Below, in pieces: positions 25,698-34,652 of a stretch of DNA of 64,000 nt. The DNA is taken from NCBI GenBank assembly GCA_016125585.1, contig WGLL01000002.1, positions 268,666 through 332,665 on the forward strand, in the 5' to 3' direction. The stretch's first letter is position 1, and every line of letters begins with the position of its first letter. The stretch comes from Caulobacter sp. Its GTDB lineage: Bacteria > Pseudomonadota > Alphaproteobacteria > Caulobacterales > Caulobacteraceae. The translations under genes were made by a program, and so were the position numbers. Below the pieces are notes generated by a model that made no database searches, had not been told where the DNA came from, and was given only the letters and a program-made list of their open reading frames with translations.

Positions 25698-26900
25698 ATG
25701 ACCCTCACCATCGACGACATCCGCGCCGCCGCGGCCCGCCTTGAGGGCCACGTCGAGCGCACGCCCTGCCGCTATTCCCGCACCCTGTCGGAGATTACCG
25801 GGGCGCAGGTGTGGGTGAAGTTCGAGAACCTGCAGTTCACCGCCGCCTACAAGGAGCGCGGCGCGCTGAACAAACTGCTGCTGATGAGCGAGGCCGACCG
25901 GGCCAAGGGCGTCATCGCCGCCAGCGCCGGCAACCACGCCCAGGGCCTGGCCTATCACGCCACCCGGCTGGGCATCCCCTCGACCATCGTCATGCCCAAG
26001 GGCACGCCCTTCGTGAAGGTCGAGCACACCCGCAACCACGGCGCCACCGTGGTCATCGAGGGCGAGAGCTACGACGACGCCTACGCCCACGCCATGAAGC
26101 TGAAGGCCGAGAAGGGCATGACCTTCGTCCATCCCTTCGACGACTATGAGGTGATGGCCGGCCAGGGGACCATCGCCCTGGAGATGCTGGAGGATGTGCC
26201 GGATCTGGAGATCCTGCCGGTGCCGATCGGCGGCGGCGGCCTGATCAGCGGCGTCGGCACGGCGGCCAAGGCGCTGCGGCCCGATATCCGCATCATCGGC
26301 TGCGAGCCGGCGATGTATCCCAGCTTCACCGCCCGCATGCGCGGCATCAACGGCCAGTCCGGCGGCCAGACCATCGCCGAGGGCATCGCCGTCAAACAGG
26401 TCGGCGAGCTGACCTATGGCGTCGCCCGGCCGATCATCGAGGATGTGCTGCTGCTCGAGGAGTCCTTCATCGAACGGGCGGTGGCCCTCTACTGCAATGT
26501 CGAGAAGACCGTGGCCGAGGGCGCCGGGGCGGCGTCGCTGGCCGCCCTGCTGGCCTATCCCGAGCGATTCCGCGGCAAGAAGTGCGGCCTGATCCTCTGC
26601 GGCGGCAACATCGACACCCGCCTGCTGGCCAGCGTCCTGACCCGCGAACTGGTGCGGGCCCAGCGGCTGGTCTCCCTGCGCATCGTCGGCGACGACCGCC
26701 CGGGCCTGCTGGCCACCGTCTCCCGGGTGATCGGCGAGATGGGCGGCAACATCATCGAGGTGGCGCACAATCGCCTGGCCCTCGACGTGCCGGCCAAGGG
26801 CGCCGAGTTCGACATCATGATCGAGACCCGCGACGCCCGGCACACCCAGGAGATCATGGATGTGCTGCGCGAACACGGCTACCCGCCCCGCGCGGTCTAG
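25698..26900 (+). CDS. ilvA: Threonine ammonia-lyase with C-terminal ACT domain
   Basis: PLP enzyme converting threonine to 2-oxobutanoate and ammonia, first step to isoleucine. 400 residues: PLP lysine in FTAAYKERGALNK, ASAGNHAQGLAYHA, phosphate-binding loop IGGGGLISGVGTAAK, and ILCGGNIDTRLL; the C-terminal ACT domain (RIVGDDRPGLLATVSRVIGE) indicates amino-acid regulation. Length matches the short, single-ACT form rather than the 500-residue biosynthetic IlvA, so a catabolic (TdcB-like) role is also possible. ATG at 25698 is chosen to match the family N-terminus (TIDDIRAAAARLEG). Confidence 0.92.
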   Translation: MTLTIDDIRAAAARLEGHVERTPCRYSRTLSEITGAQVWVKFENLQFTAAYKERGALNKLLLMSEADRAKGVIAASAGNHAQGLAYHATRLGIPSTIVMPKGTPFVKVEHTRNHGATVVIEGESYDDAYAHAMKLKAEKGMTFVHPFDDYEVMAGQGTIALEMLEDVPDLEILPVPIGGGGLISGVGTAAKALRPDIRIIGCEPAMYPSFTARMRGINGQSGGQTIAEGIAVKQVGELTYGVARPIIEDVLLLEESFIERAVALYCNVEKTVAEGAGAASLAALLAYPERFRGKKCGLILCGGNIDTRLLASVLTRELVRAQRLVSLRIVGDDRPGLLATVSRVIGEMGGNIIEVAHNRLALDVPAKGAEFDIMIETRDARHTQEIMDVLREHGYPPRAV

Positions 26901-27001
26901 AGGCGCGGCGAAAACCACGAGGCGGGCCCGCCCCCTCTTCGCAGGGTGACGACCAGCGCGAAACTCGCTAACTGCGCTTCATCGTTCCACAGAGAGCCGC
27001 C

Positions 27002-27499
27002 ATGCGCCGCATCGCCACTGTCCTGCTCGCCGCCGTCGCGGCCCTGTCCCTGGCCGCCTGCGACGGCGGCAAGGCGGCCCGCAAGAACCTGATGGAAGGG
27101 ACCGAGTTCCTGGCCGAGAACGCCAAGGCCGAAGGGGTCAGGACCCTGCCCGACGGTCTGCAGTATCGCATCATCGAGTCCGGTCCGACCACGGGCCTCA
27201 AGCCCCGTCGCGGCGACGAGATCAAGGTCCACTACGAAGGCAAGCTGCTGAACGGCGAGGTGTTCGACTCCAGCTTCGAGCGCGGCGCCCCGACCACCAT
27301 GGAGCTGAACAATCTGGTCAAGGGCTGGATGGAGGCCGTGCCGATGATGCGGCCCGGAGACACCTGGGTGCTCTATGTCCCGCCGGACCTCGGCTACGGC
27401 AAGGACGGATCGGGCGGCATTCCGCCCAATGCGGTGCTGGTGTTCCGCATCGAACTGATCGACGTCCTGCCGTCCGGGCGGAATTCGGCCAGGGGCTGA
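27002..27499 (+). CDS. FKBP-type peptidyl-prolyl isomerase, lipoprotein
   Basis: 165 residues with an N-terminal signal and lipobox SLAACDGG (cysteine near residue 20), so a periplasm-facing lipoprotein. The FKBP domain covers about 55-155: GDEIKVHYEGKLLNGEVFDSSFERG, NNLVKGWMEAVPMMRPGD, YVPPDLGYG and IPPNAVLVFRIELIDV. It would speed proline isomerisation during folding of exported proteins. Confidence 0.94.
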   Translation: MRRIATVLLAAVAALSLAACDGGKAARKNLMEGTEFLAENAKAEGVRTLPDGLQYRIIESGPTTGLKPRRGDEIKVHYEGKLLNGEVFDSSFERGAPTTMELNNLVKGWMEAVPMMRPGDTWVLYVPPDLGYGKDGSGGIPPNAVLVFRIELIDVLPSGRNSARG

Positions 27500-27523
27500 C
27501 GCGCCTCCCCCGAGGGGGAGCGG

Positions 27524-28381
27524 TCAATCCGTGAACACCACCGTCTTGCGGCCGTTCAGCAGCACCCGGTCTTCCAGCCGCCAGCGCAGGGCGCGAGCCA
27601 GGACGCGGCGTTCGATGTCGCGCCCCTTGCGGATCAGGTCTTCGGGCCGGTCGCGGTGGCTGATGCGCTCGACGTCCTGTTCGATGATCGGCCCCTCGTC
27701 GAGATCGCCGGTGACATAGTGGGCGCTGGCCCCGATCACCTTCACCCCCCGGGCATGGGCCTGGTGATAGGGCCTGGCGCCCTTGAAGCCCGGCAGGAAG
27801 CTGTGGTGGATGTTGATGCAGCGCCCTTCCAGCTTGGCCGCCAGCCCGTCGGACAGCACCTGCATGTAGCGGGCGAGGACCACGATGTCGGTCTTCGTCT
27901 CGCGGATCAGCGCCCACAGTTCGGCCTCCTGCTCCAGCTTGGTCTCCTTGCTGACCGGCAGGTGATGGAAGGGCAGGCCTTTCAGATCGACATGACGGAA
28001 GGTCTCGGCGGCGTGGTTCGAGACCACCGCCGCCACATCCATCGGCAGCTCCTCGATGCGCCAGCGGTAGATCAGGTCGGCCAGACAGTGGTCGGTCTTG
28101 CTGGCCAGGATCATCACCCGGTAGCGGTCGGCCGGATCACGCAGGGTCCAGCGCATGGCAAACGCCGCCCCGACCGGTTCGAAGCCGGCCTTCAACTCGG
28201 CCACTCCCGCCTCGCCGGGGTCGAACACCACCCGCATGAAGAAGGCCCCGGTCTCGGCGTCGTTGAACTGCTGCGCATCGAGGATGTTGCAGTCGCGGTC
28301 GGCCAGAAAGGCGGACACGGCGGCGACGATGCCGCGCCGGTCAGGGCAGGACAGGGTCAGGATGGGGGCGTTGGCGATCAT
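27524..28381 (-). CDS. purU: Formyltetrahydrofolate deformylase
   Basis: Hydrolyses 10-formyl-THF to formate and THF, feeding formate to purine synthesis and balancing one-carbon pools. 285 residues: N-terminal ACT domain ([19 protein letters not shown]) and a C-terminal formyltransferase-like domain with [19 protein letters not shown], the [19 protein letters not shown] motif carrying the catalytic histidine, and [12 protein letters not shown] with the aspartate. Start is the ATG at 28381; the ORF track's 388-residue form runs through the upstream repeat. Confidence 0.95.
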   Translation of the reverse strand: MIANAPILTLSCPDRRGIVAAVSAFLADRDCNILDAQQFNDAETGAFFMRVVFDPGEAGVAELKAGFEPVGAAFAMRWTLRDPADRYRVMILASKTDHCLADLIYRWRIEELPMDVAAVVSNHAAETFRHVDLKGLPFHHLPVSKETKLEQEAELWALIRETKTDIVVLARYMQVLSDGLAAKLEGRCINIHHSFLPGFKGARPYHQAHARGVKVIGASAHYVTGDLDEGPIIEQDVERISHRDRPEDLIRKGRDIERRVLARALRWRLEDRVLLNGRKTVVFTD

Positions 28382-28427
28382 GGCAGATGGCCGGTAGCGG
28401 CCCCGGGGCGGCAGGGCAAGCCGACAA

Positions 28428-28625
28428 ATCCTCCTCCGGCCGCAGGTCGGGGGAGGGGGACCGCGCGAAGCGGGGGTGGAGGGGGCGGCGCAGGGCCTTG
28501 AAGGGGAGACCCGAAGGGCCGCGCTCTCGGGCGACTCGCCAACCATCGGCGCTGCCCCCTCCACCGCCGCCCCTTGAGTCGGGGCGGCGGTCCCCCTCCC
28601 CCACGCTTCGCGCGGAGGAGGATAT
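28428..28625. repeat. GC-rich inverted repeat between purU and argE
   Basis: The left arm (28428-28490) and right arm (28551-28625) share modules in opposite orientation: ATCCTCCTCC, GGGGGAGGGGGACCG, GCGAAGCG and GGTGGAGGGGGC. They flank a 60-base centre. It fills nearly all of the 260-base divergent gap and leaves no clear promoter. The pattern resembles dispersed non-coding repeats of Caulobacterales. Confidence 0.7.
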
Positions 28626-28641
28626 TGGGTAGAGCTTGCCC

Positions 28642-29814
28642 ATGACCGCATCAGACGCCCTGCACGCCCGCGCCACCGACATCCTCTCAACCCTCGTCGG
28701 CTTTGACACCACCTCGCGCCATTCGAACCTGGACCTGATCGAATGGGTCGAGGCCTATCTCGCGGGGCATGGCGTGACGTCGCGACGGGTGGCCAACGCC
28801 GACGCCAGCAAGGCCAATCTGATGGCCAGGGTCGGGCCTGCCGCCGAGGGCGGAGTGATCCTCTCGGGGCATACCGACGTGGTCCCGGTCGATGGCCAGC
28901 CCTGGACCTCCGATCCCTTCACCCTGACCGAGCGCGACGGCAAGCTCTACGGTCGCGGCAGTTCCGACATGAAGGGCTTCATCGCTCTGGCCCTGGCGGC
29001 GGTTCCCGACCTGATCGCGGCCGATATCCGGCGGCCGGTGTGGCTGGCCCTGTCCTATGACGAGGAAATCGGCTGTCTCGGGGCCCCGGCGATGATCGAG
29101 GCCCTGGCCGGGGTCGATCCGCGTCCGGCCCTGGCGGTGGTGGGCGAGCCGACCGGCATGGAGGTGGTCGGGGCGCACAAGGGCATCCTGTCGGCGACGG
29201 TGGTGGTCAATGGCCGCGAGGCCCATTCCAGCCAGACCCACCTGGGGGTCTCGGCCAACATGACGGCCCTGGGCCTGATGGCGGAACTGACGGCCCTGGC
29301 CGACCGGCTGATCGCCGCCGCCGATCCGGCCTCACCCTTCGAGCCGCCCCACGCCACCCTGACCATCGGCGTCATCCAGGGCGGCACGGCGATCAACATC
29401 CTTGCCCGGGAATGCCGCTTCTCCTTCGATCTGCGCTGCCCGCCGGGACAGGACCCCAACGCCCTGCTGGCCCCCTTCTTCGACCGCTGCCGGGCGCTGG
29501 ACGCGGCGCTGAAAGCCCGGTCGCCGGAGATGGGGGTGCGGTTCGAGGTGCATGCCGACGTCCCATCCCTGGCCCTGCAGGCCGGCGGACCGGCCGAGGC
29601 CCTGGCCCGTCGCCTCGCCGGCGACAACGGTCCCCTGCGCGCCGTGCCCTATGCGGCCGAGGCCGGACAGTTCCAGCTGGGCGGCTTTCCGGTGGTGCTG
29701 TGCGGGCCGGGCTGGATCGACCAGGCGCACCAGCCCGATGAATGGATCGAGATCAGCCAGATGCGGCGCGGCGCCGACTTCATGACCCGACTGGTGGAGG
29801 CCCAGAGCGTCTGA
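28642..29814 (+). CDS. argE: Acetylornithine deacetylase (M20 family)
   Basis: Removes acetate from N-acetyl-ornithine in arginine synthesis. 390 residues with M20 metal sites: [13 protein letters not shown] (His/Asp), [13 protein letters not shown] (bridging Asp), [12 protein letters not shown] (catalytic and metal Glu), [11 protein letters not shown] and a late histidine in [13 protein letters not shown]. The dimerisation domain lies at about 180-290. ATG at 28642. Other M20 hydrolases cannot be fully excluded, but motif detail fits ArgE. Confidence 0.92.
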   Translation: MTASDALHARATDILSTLVGFDTTSRHSNLDLIEWVEAYLAGHGVTSRRVANADASKANLMARVGPAAEGGVILSGHTDVVPVDGQPWTSDPFTLTERDGKLYGRGSSDMKGFIALALAAVPDLIAADIRRPVWLALSYDEEIGCLGAPAMIEALAGVDPRPALAVVGEPTGMEVVGAHKGILSATVVVNGREAHSSQTHLGVSANMTALGLMAELTALADRLIAAADPASPFEPPHATLTIGVIQGGTAINILARECRFSFDLRCPPGQDPNALLAPFFDRCRALDAALKARSPEMGVRFEVHADVPSLALQAGGPAEALARRLAGDNGPLRAVPYAAEAGQFQLGGFPVVLCGPGWIDQAHQPDEWIEISQMRRGADFMTRLVEAQSV

Positions 29815-29849
29815 GCCCTGAAGCGGCTGACGCCGGCCGTCACGCGTCG

Positions 29850-30089
29850 TCAGGCGTCGCCGTCGTCGTCGCCGAAGTCGGCCGGACCCGGCTCGAACGA
29901 CAGGATGTCGCCGGGCTGGCAGCCCAGTTCGCGGCACAGGGCGTCGAGGGTCGAGAAGCGGATGGCGCGGGCCTTGCCGGTCTTCAGGATCGACAGATTG
30001 GCGATGGTGACGCCGACCCGGTCGGCCAGTTCGGTGAGGGACATGCGCCGCTCCAGCAGCACGCGGTCCAGGCGGACGTGAATGGCCAT
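29850..30089 (-). CDS. Small XRE/Cro-type HTH regulator (YozG-like)
   Basis: 79 residues, one helix-turn-helix (RMSLTELADRVGVTIANLSI ... TLDALCRELGCQPGDIL) and an acidic tail (FGDDDGDA). It follows the DUF2975 gene by 17 bases, a conserved pairing in which the small regulator probably controls the operon. Confidence 0.92.
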   Translation of the reverse strand: MAIHVRLDRVLLERRMSLTELADRVGVTIANLSILKTGKARAIRFSTLDALCRELGCQPGDILSFEPGPADFGDDDGDA

Positions 30090-30106
30090 GATCTAGACTC
30101 CGGCCC

Positions 30107-30637
30107 TCATATCGTCAGTTCGGCTTCGTTGCGCAGGCGGGCGCCTTCGCGGAACACCTCGGCCAGCACGAAGACGACCATGACCGAAAACCAGGTGGTG
30201 GGGCTGAACCCGGCGCTGATCTGCTGCAGGCCCGGCAGCATCAGCGCCGCGGCGGTGGTGTAGATCCAGGTGCAGACCGTCAGCCCGGCCAGGCACAGGC
30301 CGATCAGGCGCAGCCGGCCGACATTGTCGGGATGGAAGGGGTCGCCGGCGGTCAGGGTTTTGAAGATCCGGCGCAGCTGGCCGACGATCAGCAGCCATCC
30401 GCTGGCGTACAGGGCGCCGCCGAACAGGCCGGCGGTCAGGGTGGCGCCGATATGGTCGGCGGTTCCAAGATCGGTCTTGATCTCGATCTTGGCGATCAGG
30501 TCGGTGTTGAAGCTGAGCAGCAGCATCACGACCCCGGCCAGGGCCAGGGCGCCGATCAGTCCCCACAACAGGAACCAGGTCACATCAAGAATGATTTTCA
30601 GGAAGCTCGAGATCGAGCCGGGTCCCAGGGTCCTCAT
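30107..30637 (-). CDS. DUF2975 four-helix membrane protein
   Basis: 176 residues with four predicted transmembrane helices (around 20-42, 62-85, 115-135 and 150-168) and a short charged C-terminus. DUF2975 proteins are inner-membrane proteins of unknown function usually encoded beside a YozG-like HTH regulator, as here. The start is the ATG at 30637 with AAGGAAC upstream; the ORF-track extension runs into the repeat at 30664. Confidence 0.88.
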   Translation of the reverse strand: MRTLGPGSISSFLKIILDVTWFLLWGLIGALALAGVVMLLLSFNTDLIAKIEIKTDLGTADHIGATLTAGLFGGALYASGWLLIVGQLRRIFKTLTAGDPFHPDNVGRLRLIGLCLAGLTVCTWIYTTAAALMLPGLQQISAGFSPTTWFSVMVVFVLAEVFREGARLRNEAELTI

Positions 30638-30663
30638 GACCGTACTGTTCCTTGAGTGTCTTT

Positions 30664-30709
30664 GAGCGCGCGTTCCGACAGGCGGTATCCGGTTATCGGA
30701 CCAAACGCA
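30664..30709 (+). repeat. Composite intergenic repeat, copy 2 (degenerate, first hairpin only)
   Basis: GAGCGCGCGTTCCGACAGGC ... GGTTATCGGACCAAACGCAC, diverged from the other copies and without the second hairpin. It ends 27 bases upstream of the DUF2975 start codon, the same relative position and orientation as the other copies. Confidence 0.7.
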
Positions 30710-30868
30710 CCACAAGCAAAGACGCCGGGGCCGGGGATTTGTCTCCAGCGGATGCGGTCCTGATGCGGCGGCCGGCTGGAGGGGCGTCTGCCGCCCGCCG
30801 GTGCGATCCCGGGGTCGGGTCGCTCGGCGAGCGGGTCTGGACGCGGAGTCTCATGAAAGAACCGCCGA

Positions 30869-30985
30869 TCAGAATGACTGGGCGAAGAAGCTGTAGGCGG
30901 CCAGCGGCATGGCGACGACGACGGCGGTGTAGACGATGCCGACGGCGAGGCGGTCGATCAGTTTGGTGGCATTGGCGAAAGTCAT
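30869..30985 (-). CDS. Small single-span membrane protein
   Basis: 38 residues, MTFANATKLIDRLAVGIVYT followed by a hydrophobic segment and AAYSFFAQSF. The ATG at 30985 has AGGGACC upstream. One membrane span with a short basic-polar N-terminus. No family recognised; could be a small stress or regulatory membrane peptide. AT-rich palindromes lie upstream at 31103-31141. Confidence 0.5.
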   Translation of the reverse strand: MTFANATKLIDRLAVGIVYTAVVVAMPLAAYSFFAQSF

Positions 30986-31102
30986 TGGCGTCAGGTCCCT
31001 CTGGTGTCTGTCGGTCCGCCCCTGGAGGGTGAAACCGGCGGGCGACAACAGCGCCGCCCGTGAGATGAGGGATAGAGGCGCATCGCTTATCAATCAAATT
31101 AC

Positions 31103-31141
31103 ATATCGTTTAACGATATTAAACTCTCGTAACAGAGTTAC
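31103..31141. promoter_or_regulatory. AT-rich nested palindromes, operator-like
   Basis: ATATCGTT-T-AACGATAT (31103-31119, perfect 8-bp arms), overlapping TTTAA-CGATA-TTAAA, then AACTCT-cgtaac-AGAGTT and GTAAC-AGA-GTTAC (31129-31141). The block stands out from the GC-rich surroundings, between the 38-residue ORF (leftward) and the Pro/Ala-rich gene. The rest of this 254-base gap holds nothing else I can identify. Confidence 0.5.
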
Positions 31142-31239
31142 TGGATGTTTAACCGCGCGCGGGTCGGGGCCCGGCCGGCGGGACCCCGATCCGATGCTTT
31201 GAAACGCGGCGTCCGACCGGTCCGGGGCCGGCGGTCGCG

Positions 31240-31767
31240 CTAGAACGGCACTTCCGGCGGCGGCGGGGCCTTTTCGCGGGGCGGCTCGGGCGCGGTCTTC
31301 GGGGTGGGCGAGGCCTTGGGGGCCGCCTTGGGCTGCGCCGCCTTAGGGGCCGGGGGTTTGGGGGCCGGGGGTTTGGCCGCCGGGGGTTGCGTCGATGCCG
31401 GCTGGCCGGCGGCGGACGCCTTCTCCGGGGGCTTTTCGGCGGCCTTGGCCGGCGGCGGGGCTTCCGGCGCGGCGGCCTCGCTGGCCGGCGGCGCCTCCGG
31501 CGGTTCTTCCTCGACCACCTTGGGGGCGGGTTTGGCCGCCGGAACCTGGGCCGGCGGCGGAGTGGCGAAACTGCGTTCCAGCGCGGCCGGGTCGATCGGC
31601 ACCGCCTCGGGCGGTCCGGCCACGGCGGCCGGCGCCGCGGCGGTCCCTTCCCATTCGGGGGCGCTGCGCCGCAGCGAATCGTTCATGCCCATCCACAACC
31701 CGACCGCCGCGCAGGCGATCAGGGCCAGGACCACAAGGCGGAGGGTGGCGGGCGAGATCCGGTGCAT
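31240..31767 (-). CDS. Pro/Ala/Lys-rich membrane-anchored protein
   Basis: 175 residues: a short N-terminus, one transmembrane helix (about 9-25, LRLVVLALIACAAVGLWMG), then a long periplasmic low-complexity tail rich in PAKPPAPKPPAPK-type repeats and PPPPEVPF at the end. The design resembles TonB-like or envelope-spanning linkers but without a recognisable C-terminal domain. The sequence after residue 60 may be disordered. Function unknown. Confidence 0.65.
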   Translation of the reverse strand: MHRISPATLRLVVLALIACAAVGLWMGMNDSLRRSAPEWEGTAAAPAAVAGPPEAVPIDPAALERSFATPPPAQVPAAKPAPKVVEEEPPEAPPASEAAAPEAPPPAKAAEKPPEKASAAGQPASTQPPAAKPPAPKPPAPKAAQPKAAPKASPTPKTAPEPPREKAPPPPEVPF

Positions 31768-31827
31768 CCGGCGACACTATCGGCAGTCGTCGCGGGGGAA
31801 AAGCGTCGTCGTTGAAGGCCCGCTCTT

Positions 31828-31914
31828 GAAAACTGGACGTAGGGGTCCATTTTAATCTTGCCGCGGCGTCCGCCCGGCTGTAACCGCTTCGCAGGACGCC
31901 AGCGTCCAGTTTTC
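31828..31914. promoter_or_regulatory. Operator-like palindromes upstream of the emr operon
   Basis: An imperfect palindrome AAAACTGGAC-gtaggg-GTCCATTTT (about 31829-31853) has the size and shape of a TetR-family operator. Its left half GAAAACTGGACG (31828-31839) recurs as the exact reverse complement CGTCCAGTTTTC at 31903-31914, 32 bases before the emrA start. The terminal gene of the operon is a TetR regulator, its likely reader. Confidence 0.6.
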
Positions 31915-31945
31915 ATTTCCCGCCGTTTTCCAGGGCTGTTGATCC

Positions 31946-33055
31946 ATGCCGTCCATCCCCAGGCAAAGACTTGTTCCCATGATTGTGGCCGGCGTGGTCG
32001 CGGTCGCCGTCATCATCGGCGGCGGCGTCTGGTGGCACGGCAAGCAGAGTTTCGAGGGCACCGACAACGCCTTCGTCCAGGCCGACACCGTCCAGGTCAG
32101 CCCCCAGGTCTCCGGCTATGTGCTGGAGGTGCTGGTCAGCGACAACCAGCAGGTCGAGGCCGGACAGGTCATCGCCCGCATCGACCCGGCCACCATCCAG
32201 GCCCGCTATGACCAGGCCGCCGCCAATGTGCGCGCCCTGCAGGCCGACGTTCAGGCGGTCGACGACAAGCGCGCCCTGGAACAGGCGATGATCGCCCAGA
32301 AGGCGGCCGGGGTCGCCAGCGCCCGGGCCGACGCCGGCCGCATGGCCGTCGATTCCCGCCGCTACGGCGATCTCGCCGCCAAGGGCTGGGTCTCCGACCA
32401 GAAGCTGCAACAGGTCAAGGCCGGCGAGAAGCAGTCGGAAGCCAGCGTCGCCGCCGCCGAGGCCGCCCTGACCGCCGAACAGCGCGCCGCCCAGTCGCTC
32501 GGCTCGGCCCGGGCCCAGAAGGTCGCCCAGGTCCAGGCCGCCCAGGCCGCCGTCGAACAGGCCCGCATCGATCTCGAACGCACGGTGATCCGCGCCCCGG
32601 TGGCCGGCGTCGTCGGCGCCCGCTCGGTGCGCCCCGGCCAGCTGGTCCAGCCCGGCCAGACCATGATGGTGGTGGTGCCGCTGAGCGAGACCTATGTGGT
32701 CGCCAATTTCAAGGAAACCCAGGTGTCGCGCCTGCGCATCGGCCAGCCGGTCGAGATCAAGGCCGACGCCTTCGGCAAGCAGACCCTCAAGGGCCATATC
32801 GAGAGCTTTTCCCCGGCAACGGGCGCCGAGTTCGCCCTGATCCCGGTTGAGAACGCGGTCGGCAACTTCACCAAGATCGCCCAGCGGGTGCCGGTGCGGA
32901 TCGTCGTCGACAAGGGCCAGCCCCTGTCCGGCGCCCTGCGTCCCGGCCTGTCGCTGGAGGTCAAGGTCGATGTCCGGGTCCGCTCGGGCCTGACCTTCGC
33001 CGAGTCCGGGGCCCAGACGCCCCAGCTCGCCGCCCAGCCTGATCCCCGGCCATGA
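31946..33055 (+). CDS. emrA: EmrA-like membrane fusion protein (HlyD family)
   Basis: 369-residue periplasmic adaptor of a drug efflux pump. One N-terminal anchor helix (about 10-30), the biotinyl-lipoyl half-motifs (TVQVSPQVSGYVLEVLVSDN and later RAPVAGVVGARSVRPGQLV), and a long alanine-rich coiled-coil hairpin (about 90-200) between them. It would link an inner-membrane MFS pump to an outer-membrane channel, which is not encoded here. Its stop overlaps the next start (ATGA). Confidence 0.92.
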   Translation: MPSIPRQRLVPMIVAGVVAVAVIIGGGVWWHGKQSFEGTDNAFVQADTVQVSPQVSGYVLEVLVSDNQQVEAGQVIARIDPATIQARYDQAAANVRALQADVQAVDDKRALEQAMIAQKAAGVASARADAGRMAVDSRRYGDLAAKGWVSDQKLQQVKAGEKQSEASVAAAEAALTAEQRAAQSLGSARAQKVAQVQAAQAAVEQARIDLERTVIRAPVAGVVGARSVRPGQLVQPGQTMMVVVPLSETYVVANFKETQVSRLRIGQPVEIKADAFGKQTLKGHIESFSPATGAEFALIPVENAVGNFTKIAQRVPVRIVVDKGQPLSGALRPGLSLEVKVDVRVRSGLTFAESGAQTPQLAAQPDPRP

Positions 33056-34650
33056 CCGACGCCGCAATCGGCGGCGCACCCTCTGTCGCCGGCGCCCCCG
33101 CCGCCGAAAAGATCAACTGGCTGCCGGTGTTCCTCGGCTTCGGGGGGATGATCATCGGCCAGTTCATGGCCATCCTCGACATCCAGGTCGTCGCCGCCTC
33201 CCTGTCGCAGATCCAGGCCGGGGTCGGGGCGACCACCGACGAGATGAGCTGGGTCCAGACCATCTATCTGCTGGCCGAGGTGGTGATCATGCCGCTGACC
33301 GCCTACCTCTGCCGCATGGTCAGCACGCGCCGCTTCTTCATGGGCGCCTGCATCCTGTTCATCGGCTCCAGCATCCTTACCGGCCTGTCGACCAACATCG
33401 AGATGATGATCTTCCTGCGCGCCGTGCAGGGGATCGCCGGCGGCGCCATGATCCCGCCCGTCTTCGCCACCGCCTTCACCGTGTTTCCGCCCGAGCGGCG
33501 GATCACCGCCAATGTCGTGGTCGGGCTGATCGTCACCCTGGCCCCGACCATCGGCCCGACCCTGGGCGGCCACCTGACCGAATGGACCAGCTGGCGCTGG
33601 CTGTTCTTCATCAACGTGCCGCCTGGCCTTCTGGCCCTGTTCCTGGTCAGCCGTTACGCCAACTTCGACAAGGGCGACCCGAGCCTGGCCAAGGGCGTCG
33701 ACTGGTGGGGCGTGGGTCTGATGGCGGTCGGCCTGCTCAGCATCCAGTATGTGCTGGAGGAGGGCGCGCGGAACAGCTGGTTCCAGGACGACGTCATTCT
33801 TTGGCTGATGGTGCTGGGGGTCATCGCCATGGGCGCCTTCATCTGGCGGCAGCTGGTCTACAAGCAGCCCATTGTCTCCCTGCGGCCGTTCACCGACCGC
33901 AACTTCGCCCTCGGCATCGTCATGACCTTCGTTTCCGGGGTCAGCCTCTATGGCGGCACCTTCGTCCTGCCCCTGTTCCTGGCCCAGGTGCGGCAGTATT
34001 CGGCCGCCGAGGTCGGCACCACCATGCTGGTCTCCGGCCTGACCATGTTCCTCTGCGGCCCGATCGCCGGGCGGCTGGTGCGGTTGTTCGACGCCCGGGT
34101 GGCGATGGTCGTCGGGTTTGTGCTCGCCGCCTATGGCACCGGCATGGCCAGCGCCGTCACCGCCGACTGGGGCTTTTCCCAGTTCGCCCTGATGCAAGCG
34201 GTGCGGGCGGCCGGGGTGATGATCGCCATGATCGCCACCCAGCAGATGACCATCAGCACCATCCCCATGAGCATGATGAAGGACGCCTCGGCCCTGGTGA
34301 ACCTGATGCGCAACGTCGGCGGGGCCGTGGGCCTGGCGCTGCTGTCCACCCTGCTCAGTCGACAGATGGCGGTTCACTACGCCGACATCGCCAGCAAGGT
34401 CAGTCTCGACAACAGCACAAGCCAGGCCATGATCGAGGGCCTCACCGCCCGCATGGCCCAGCTGGGCACGGCCGATCCCGCCGGCGCCGGCCGCAAGGCC
34501 TTCAGCATGCTGATGCACCGTGACGCCTCGGTCCTGGCCTTCGGGGACGCCTTCGCGGCCCTGGCGGTGGGCCTTGGGCTGGCGGCGGTGCTGGCGTTGT
34601 TCGCCAAGCCGGGCAAGGCCGCGGCCCCGGCCGCCGCGGGGGGACATTGA
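33052..34650 (+). CDS. emrB: EmrB-like MFS drug transporter (DHA2, 14 helices), first copy
   Basis: 532 residues with 14 predicted membrane helices. DHA2 signatures: FGGMIIGQFMAILDIQVVAA (motif D1 type) and WRWLFFINVPPG in the first half. Proton-driven export of hydrophobic compounds together with EmrA. ATG at 33052 overlaps the emrA stop, indicating translational coupling. Confidence 0.93.
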   Translation: MTDAAIGGAPSVAGAPAAEKINWLPVFLGFGGMIIGQFMAILDIQVVAASLSQIQAGVGATTDEMSWVQTIYLLAEVVIMPLTAYLCRMVSTRRFFMGACILFIGSSILTGLSTNIEMMIFLRAVQGIAGGAMIPPVFATAFTVFPPERRITANVVVGLIVTLAPTIGPTLGGHLTEWTSWRWLFFINVPPGLLALFLVSRYANFDKGDPSLAKGVDWWGVGLMAVGLLSIQYVLEEGARNSWFQDDVILWLMVLGVIAMGAFIWRQLVYKQPIVSLRPFTDRNFALGIVMTFVSGVSLYGGTFVLPLFLAQVRQYSAAEVGTTMLVSGLTMFLCGPIAGRLVRLFDARVAMVVGFVLAAYGTGMASAVTADWGFSQFALMQAVRAAGVMIAMIATQQMTISTIPMSMMKDASALVNLMRNVGGAVGLALLSTLLSRQMAVHYADIASKVSLDNSTSQAMIEGLTARMAQLGTADPAGAGRKAFSMLMHRDASVLAFGDAFAALAVGLGLAAVLALFAKPGKAAAPAAAGGH

Positions 34651-34652
34651 CG

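Noticed and set aside
28428-28625. Possible CRISPR-like array between purU and argE
   Set aside because: The repeated modules are in opposite orientation and not regularly spaced; no cas genes nearby.
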